From contig JAGOUY010000002.1 in assembly GCA_018061025.1 (NCBI GenBank), forward strand, positions 1 to 64,000: a DNA stretch of 64,000 nt, written 5' to 3'. The stretch comes from Patescibacteria group bacterium (lineage in GTDB: Bacteria; Patescibacteriota; Patescibacteriia; 2-12-FULL-60-25). Position 1 is the stretch's first letter. The number at the start of each line of letters is the position of its first letter. The translations under genes and the position numbers were made by a program. The notes under the pieces were generated by a model. It had not been told where the DNA came from, did not search any database, and saw nothing but the letters and a program-made list of their open reading frames with translations. Positions 59,388-64,000 of the stretch are shown piece after piece.

Positions 59388-60157
59388 AGCTTTGAAATCA
59401 CAACCGGCGTCCCAACCGGCGACCAATCATAGACGGCTTTCGCCGCTCCAATCCCCAAACGCACACACCCGTGTGAGGCCGGACGTCCTAAATGATTTTC
59501 TCCTTCTTTACGTCCTCCTGGCCATTCAGGTAACTCATGCAACCCATGGCCACGCCCGCTAAAATGCATCCAATATGGCATCCATAATTTAGCAGAATTC
59601 GACCAGGCTCGAGGATGTTTTTGCAAAATCTTAAACGTTCCTACAGGCGTAGGCGTACGCGGCAGTCCCCCAGAAACAGGATGAGTCGCAATCGCGACAT
59701 TATTCACACGCATCTCTAACTGTTGTTTTTTTAGACTAATAAATAAGGATTTTTGCAAAATAAACGGAACCGTTGAGGTCGCGGACATACCCGAGCGAAT
59801 CTCTTGCCCATCCAGCTTCCCATTCGCATTCGTATCGGGCAGGGTCGGATCCGTTTCAAATAAAAGTTCCAGACGGTCACTCAACCCATCGCGATCATGA
59901 TCCGCCTCCACAAGACGTGCTGATCCATTTGGCTGATATCCATTCAAGATTTCACTTCGATCGGCATACGTATCTTCATCCGTATCAACACGCAACGGAT
60001 CAGTCCCATACACACTCGTCTCCCAGGCATCGGGAATCCCATCTTGGTCGGTATCCGGTAAAGAGGATGCTGCTTGCGCACAAGATACCGAGATACTCAA
60101 ACACATGACCGTTATGGCCACAAGTTTTGCCAAGCTGTTCCAACGATGACGATCCAT
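59384..60157 (-). CDS. L,D-transpeptidase (YkuD) with TSP3-like calcium repeats
   Basis: 257 residues. Signal peptide ('LVAITVMCLSISVSCAQAA'), then three to four TSP3-like Asp-rich segments at about 37-110 ('DTDQDGIPDAWE', 'DHDRDGLSDRLE', 'DTNANGKLDGQE') and the YkuD domain with 'ASHGCVRLGIGAAKAVY' near 226-242, catalytic Cys in HGCVR. It makes 3-3 peptide cross-links or anchors proteins to peptidoglycan. The calcium-binding repeats fused to it are an unusual arrangement and parallel those of the M4 peptidase. Confidence 0.88.
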   Translation of the reverse strand: MDRHRWNSLAKLVAITVMCLSISVSCAQAASSLPDTDQDGIPDAWETSVYGTDPLRVDTDEDTYADRSEILNGYQPNGSARLVEADHDRDGLSDRLELLFETDPTLPDTNANGKLDGQEIRSGMSATSTVPFILQKSLFISLKKQQLEMRVNNVAIATHPVSGGLPRTPTPVGTFKILQKHPRAWSNSAKLWMPYWMHFSGRGHGLHELPEWPGGRKEGENHLGRPASHGCVRLGIGAAKAVYDWSPVGTPVVISKL

Positions 60158-60162
60158 AAGAC

Positions 60163-63051
60163 TTAAAACGTGACACGTTGTCCAGGCTGAAGAGACTGGG
60201 AAGTGGGAGGCACCTCATCCACTTGATGAGAAGTAGGCACAGCCGCTGCATCAACTCCGGCAGGATTCTGAGCAGGAAGACCGATATCCAAGCCTCCAAA
60301 CTCATCATCTTCTCTCACAGGAGGAAAGGGCGGAGGTTCTGCTTGCACGATTTGCTTCAAAGCAGAAGGCTTAGAACGATCGAGAAGCTTTTCTAAGACC
60401 TTTGCCGTTGCCGTATTTGCAGGAGGGACAGGCGAGCGCTCTTCTTCACGATCTCCAGAAACAACCGGAGGAGTAGGCAGAGACGGCTTCAATGGCTGAG
60501 GATCTGCTACAGGTGTAGAGGAGGGAGGCTTAACAGAAGACACATCACGTGGCGCGCTCTCTCTTGAGGGACGTGCCTCATTACTACGTCGTGGCTCATC
60601 ACGGCCACGATCATCACGACGGCGCTCCTCTCGCTCACGGCGAGGAGGAGCGTCCTGTCTCGGTGGTCGAGTATCCTGACGAGAAGCCGGACGAGCATCA
60701 TCGCGTCCAGATGCAGATGAAGCCGGACGGGCCACCGATCGGTTTGTCGTGGGAGCAGCTGGCGCAGGTCTCGACATAGGTGGCACATCACGCTTCACAG
60801 GCGGTGCCATCACACGAGGAGGGGGCTCCCCAGCACGCGCTTCTAAAACACGTTTATCCAATTCGAGTGTTTGACCCTTAGCCTGCGCAATTTCTTCTAA
60901 CATACTCAGCCGTTCCGGCGCAGTCCGTTCATCCATCACCACCTTAATCGTACCTCGAGGGGCAGCCGCGTATGCCGAAGGGCCTTCTTGCGTTACGCGC
61001 GGCTTATGCACGGGGGGCGACGAAACGGGCATCTGATCATCATGGGAAAACGATAATTCGGATGTGTCCTGATGATGCACCGTGGTAATTTCTGGTGGTG
61101 GAGGCGTACGCGTAATTTGTTTGACCACGGAACCTCGATTCTTCTTTTCTTCCAACACAATCGGACGACATTCCGGACAATACATCGGACGCGTTGGATC
61201 CAATTGGATCGCCAATTCCCACGTCTTCCCACAACGGCTACAAGTATGGATAAATTTAGGACGGTCTTTTTTCTTGCCCTGGGAAGCAGCCGCGCTCACG
61301 GCCGCAATCGCCGCCAACCGTTCCGGCTTTAATAACAAATATTCTCCCTGACCTTCTTGGTCTGAATTCATCTCTTCTGCGTCCAAAGAATCTCCTTGCA
61401 CGACACGGGTAAAGGGAACTTCTTCTTGGGGCTGGAGCTCGGAAGGTTGAGGAGCGGAGGAAACGGGCGGTTGCTGAACGACGGCATGAGGAGGCGATGA
61501 GGGAGGAGAGGAAGGGATCGGAGCCGAATTCAAATAAGGCGTCGAACCAACCCGCTGTTCGCGCTCATCCTCCGTTTCCATACGAGGATATTGTCGAGCT
61601 GGCGCTTCCATTGTCTGAGCAGAAGCTGGAGTTGAAAGAGGAGAAGGAGTAGGAGAGAAAATTCCTTCTAAAGAAGCGGGGGCATCCGTCGGCTCCGGAG
61701 AAACAGGAGGGGTGTTTACCTCAGGAGAAACAGCCTGTGTCGGCGAACTTGCCACTTCAAAGCCACTCCAGCGTAAGACTTTTTCTTCAATACTCGCACG
61801 TGGTTCTGCATACCGTTCGCGACTCACATGAATAACCCGTTCCGTGGATCCGGTACGCTTCGCGATCGGCGCCATCGTATTCGCAGAAAAAGGTGGGGTC
61901 GCGACTCCATCCACCATCAACTTAAGATAAATCTGGTATTTGGCCAGACTCACCATATCTTCCGGCGTAAACGTTGGTCCGAATTCCGTTTCAAAAAACT
62001 CTGCGTCCGTTCCCCCAATACGCATCAAGATGATCGTACCCACGTTTCCAATAATGGCTGGCGCCACCTTCTCATCTAACTGCTCAATATATTGATGTGC
62101 AATCGTCAGGTTCAATTTATATTTACGAGCTTCAGACAAAATCGTCGCAAACGATTCATTCGCAAAATTCTGAAACTCATCCACATACAAGTAAAAATCA
62201 CGACGCTCATGTTCAAGCAAATTTTGGCGTTCTTGCGCGGCTAACTGGATTCTTGTCACCACCATCCCTCCCAACAACCGCATATTATCTTCTCCAATAC
62301 GACCCTTAGACAAATTCACAATACAAATTTTACCGTCATCCATAATCTGGCGGAAGTTCACCGTAGACTTCACCTGAGCCACAATATTACGCACAACCGA
62401 AGACGACAAAAATTGCCCAACCTTATTCTGGACCGGCGCAATCGCTTCCGTGGCATATTTTTCCGACCAAGACGCAAATTCCGCCACCCAAAATGTCTTT
62501 ACAATTGGATCACGAATCTTGGCCGTCACGCGCGCACGATACTCTTTATCCACCAAGAGACGCGTAATTCCGAGCAAGGTTGCACCCGGATAATCGAGCA
62601 ACGCCAAGACACAGTTCATTAAAATATACTCCATGCGGGCACTCCACACATCCGGCCAAATCTTTTTGAAGACCCCCATCAAGCCAGAAGCAACGAGGGG
62701 CTTTTGGTCGTCATTCTCTGTTTCCAAAATGTTAAACCCCATCGGGAACGACGTATCCGAAGGGTTAAAATACACGACATCGTTAATACGCTGCGTCGGA
62801 ACAAAATCAATCAATTTTTCGGCTGTATCTCCGTGCGGATCAATATAGCAACACCCATGCCCTGCAATAATATCGGACAAGATTAAATTCTCGAGCAAGG
62901 TCGTTTTTCCCATGCCCGTTTTTCCCAACACATACATATGACGGCGTCGGTCATCCGTCTTAATCCCAAAGCGGCGGTTCTGGTTACGGAAATTCGTTTC
63001 CGCAAACAGCGTAATCTCGCGCTCATGGTCATGATCGTAGGTAATAGGCAT
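60163..63051 (-). CDS. DUF87/TraD-like DNA-translocating ATPase with long disordered tail
   Basis: 962 residues. Walker A 'GKTGMGKTTLLENLI' at 43-57 after 'NRRFGIKTDDRRRHMYVL', Walker B in 'FYLYVDEFQNFANE' near 286-299. The ATPase part (1-~400) resembles the FtsK/TraD/VirD4-type motors with 'TRIQLAAQERQNLLEHER' and 'EAFFETEFGPTFT'-like segments. Then ~250 disordered Pro/Ser/Gln/Glu residues, a zinc ribbon 'CSRCGKTWELAIQLDPTRPMYCPEC' near 605-629, and a basic, Arg-rich disordered region with many 'RDD/RRER' repeats. It may drive DNA uptake, transfer or chromosome movement; the Patescibacteria homologues are common but uncharacterised. Confidence 0.72.
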   Translation of the reverse strand: MPITYDHDHEREITLFAETNFRNQNRRFGIKTDDRRRHMYVLGKTGMGKTTLLENLILSDIIAGHGCCYIDPHGDTAEKLIDFVPTQRINDVVYFNPSDTSFPMGFNILETENDDQKPLVASGLMGVFKKIWPDVWSARMEYILMNCVLALLDYPGATLLGITRLLVDKEYRARVTAKIRDPIVKTFWVAEFASWSEKYATEAIAPVQNKVGQFLSSSVVRNIVAQVKSTVNFRQIMDDGKICIVNLSKGRIGEDNMRLLGGMVVTRIQLAAQERQNLLEHERRDFYLYVDEFQNFANESFATILSEARKYKLNLTIAHQYIEQLDEKVAPAIIGNVGTIILMRIGGTDAEFFETEFGPTFTPEDMVSLAKYQIYLKLMVDGVATPPFSANTMAPIAKRTGSTERVIHVSRERYAEPRASIEEKVLRWSGFEVASSPTQAVSPEVNTPPVSPEPTDAPASLEGIFSPTPSPLSTPASAQTMEAPARQYPRMETEDEREQRVGSTPYLNSAPIPSSPPSSPPHAVVQQPPVSSAPQPSELQPQEEVPFTRVVQGDSLDAEEMNSDQEGQGEYLLLKPERLAAIAAVSAAASQGKKKDRPKFIHTCSRCGKTWELAIQLDPTRPMYCPECRPIVLEEKKNRGSVVKQITRTPPPPEITTVHHQDTSELSFSHDDQMPVSSPPVHKPRVTQEGPSAYAAAPRGTIKVVMDERTAPERLSMLEEIAQAKGQTLELDKRVLEARAGEPPPRVMAPPVKRDVPPMSRPAPAAPTTNRSVARPASSASGRDDARPASRQDTRPPRQDAPPRREREERRRDDRGRDEPRRSNEARPSRESAPRDVSSVKPPSSTPVADPQPLKPSLPTPPVVSGDREEERSPVPPANTATAKVLEKLLDRSKPSALKQIVQAEPPPFPPVREDDEFGGLDIGLPAQNPAGVDAAAVPTSHQVDEVPPTSQSLQPGQRVTF

Positions 63052-63062
63052 AGGAAGGAAAC

Positions 63063-64000
63063 TTACTCAAACGGGATGTTCGATGGCGCGTCCGTCTTCT
63101 TGGCTTCCGTACGACGAAGCTGCGGCGCCTTCACCTGCAATAAGATCGGAAAGTGCCAGAGCGTTGCCAACTCTTCGGTGGACATGAAGTAACGTGAAAT
63201 CCCATCGCCAGAACGCTTGGCGTAGCGCTTTATAAGCCTGGTCTTTCTAATCGCATTGCGCGCATCCTTAAACCACAAGATCGTACTACTCACCCCACAG
63301 GTCTTTGACTCCGGCTTAAGCGACTGCATCCCAAAGTCATTCATCTGCTTAATGGCTCCAATAAACGAATGTACCGCCCGAGGCTTTTTAAACACCTCTT
63401 TGCGTCCGACGTAAATAAAGCGGATTTTGGTATCAAAACCGATCTTGCCGCTCTTTCGCTCCAAAGCTTCCAGCTTGTATTTTTCCCCCGGTGATAACGC
63501 TGCCAACTTAGGGAACAAATCCTTCTTTTCTTCTTTAGGCTTTTCACCAGCCGGAAAAATCTCGCCTCCAACGGCAACCTTCAAAAAATCATTCAACACT
63601 TGCAAAGGAAAAAGGAAGGCTTTCCCAACCCAACTTTCCGACTCTTTCTCTTTAATCCCTTTAATCTTGTTAATTTCTATTTCAGCCCGTTTACGAAACT
63701 CCTTTTGATCCGTCATTTTAATATTAATTTGGTACCACGCTTGTTCGCCAGGCCCAAGATGGGCAAAATTCTCCAACATCCCCGCCAACGGATCTTTAAG
63801 TTCCCCCGATACCTGATCCGTAAAATCTTGATACGTCTTAATTGGGAAAGGGTCAGGCACAACCTGCGTTAACTCTGTCCCCCAGACATCCCATTCTTCA
63901 TCCGGATACTCTTGCGGAACCGCTTTGGCATAATTTTCAACCTCCGCGATATCTGCATCCGGGTATTGGGCGAAAATCGCAGACTTGATCATCGATTCAA
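63063..64000 (-). CDS. Hypothetical protein upstream of the TraD-like ATPase, truncated at window edge
   Basis: The frame is open to the right edge (first visible Met at 63992), so the N-terminus is outside. At least 310 residues, with a charged helix region ('DQKEFRKRAEIEINKIKG') and an alpha/beta part ('FDTKIRFIYVGRKEVFKKPRA'). The gene lies 11 bp from the ATPase and on the same strand; in Patescibacteria a similar gene often precedes the TraD-like ATPase, so the two probably act together. Function unknown. Confidence 0.6.
   Translation of the reverse strand, partial: ESMIKSAIFAQYPDADIAEVENYAKAVPQEYPDEEWDVWGTELTQVVPDPFPIKTYQDFTDQVSGELKDPLAGMLENFAHLGPGEQAWYQINIKMTDQKEFRKRAEIEINKIKGIKEKESESWVGKAFLFPLQVLNDFLKVAVGGEIFPAGEKPKEEKKDLFPKLAALSPGEKYKLEALERKSGKIGFDTKIRFIYVGRKEVFKKPRAVHSFIGAIKQMNDFGMQSLKPESKTCGVSSTILWFKDARNAIRKTRLIKRYAKRSGDGISRYFMSTEELATLWHFPILLQVKAPQLRRTEAKKTDAPSNIPFE

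Noticed and set aside
1..64000. tRNA genes or CRISPR arrays
   Set aside because: I scanned the intergenic gaps for cloverleaf-type inverted arms with a GGTTC-like T-loop and for regularly spaced repeats; none convincing. A tRNAscan or CRISPR search would decide.

Overview
The window looks like a chromosomal stretch of a Patescibacteria (Candidate Phyla Radiation) bacterium. TGA is used as a stop, which argues against the recoded lineages. The reasons are: secreted proteins carrying the 'GR(I/L)LLQV..RG.(A/V)WY.NPVD.KR' repeat together with Asp-rich thrombospondin type 3 (TSP3) calcium repeats; a large DUF87/TraD-like ATPase with a long disordered tail; very large surface proteins; an RNA polymerase alpha subunit without its C-terminal domain; and a shortened alanyl-tRNA synthetase. 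This is judged from gene style only, not from a phylogeny.

Region 1 (1-4 kb) is accessory. It holds an ABC three-component (ABC-3C) conflict system, cut by the left edge, followed by the decayed C-terminal part of a serine recombinase. A TrmB-type regulator with a perfect palindrome over its own start codon comes next. Region 2 (4-24 kb) is a plus-strand mosaic of short transcription units: a secreted barrel-like protein, an NPPY methyltransferase, a 1054-residue transglutaminase-like protein, a TSP3 secreted protein, a Nudix hydrolase, a coupled three-gene operon (divergent ThyX-like / Ham1-fusion / small NPPY methyltransferase), DHFR-like, HigA-like and HD proteins, an MFS exporter, an M4 metallopeptidase, TrhO and a GIY-YIG protein. 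Region 3 (24-32 kb) has an FAD-linked dehydrogenase, a flavin pair (ApbE plus FMN-binding lipoprotein), a phosphohistidine swivelling-domain protein, DusB and an M23 hydrolase.

Region 4 (33-47 kb, minus strand) is the cell surface: GltX, DedA, an O-antigen-ligase-like protein, a GT4-GT2 fusion, a Wzx-like flippase, a tiny membrane protein and two giant secreted Gly/Ser/Thr-rich proteins. The overlaps from the 1330-residue protein down to DedA suggest one surface-glycan/surface-protein operon. Region 5 (46.9-50.9 kb) is the conserved infA-rpmJ-rpsM-rpsK-rpsD-rpoA-rplQ-rplM-rpsI operon with a good promoter and a terminator. Region 6 (51-64 kb) carries alaS, mnmA, a polysaccharide deacetylase and a tight minus-strand series: partial protein, TraD-like ATPase, L,D-transpeptidase, D,D-carboxypeptidase, rlmN.

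The most unusual signal is a pair of 150-210 bp non-coding elements near 25.8 kb and 57.1 kb. Each has a 34-35 bp near-perfect terminal stem whose sequence differs between the copies while pairing is kept, around a strongly conserved two-hairpin core and with shared flanks. This is compensatory change and suggests an undescribed structured RNA or folded single-stranded-DNA element. Other repeats are three REP-type loci (one inverted pair, one read in frame through a membrane protein), two long perfect palindromes, a 57 bp repeat upstream of two promoters, and repeat-derived insertions in MnmA and another protein. Many promoters share an extended -10 of the form TGCTAYAMT close to the start codon.
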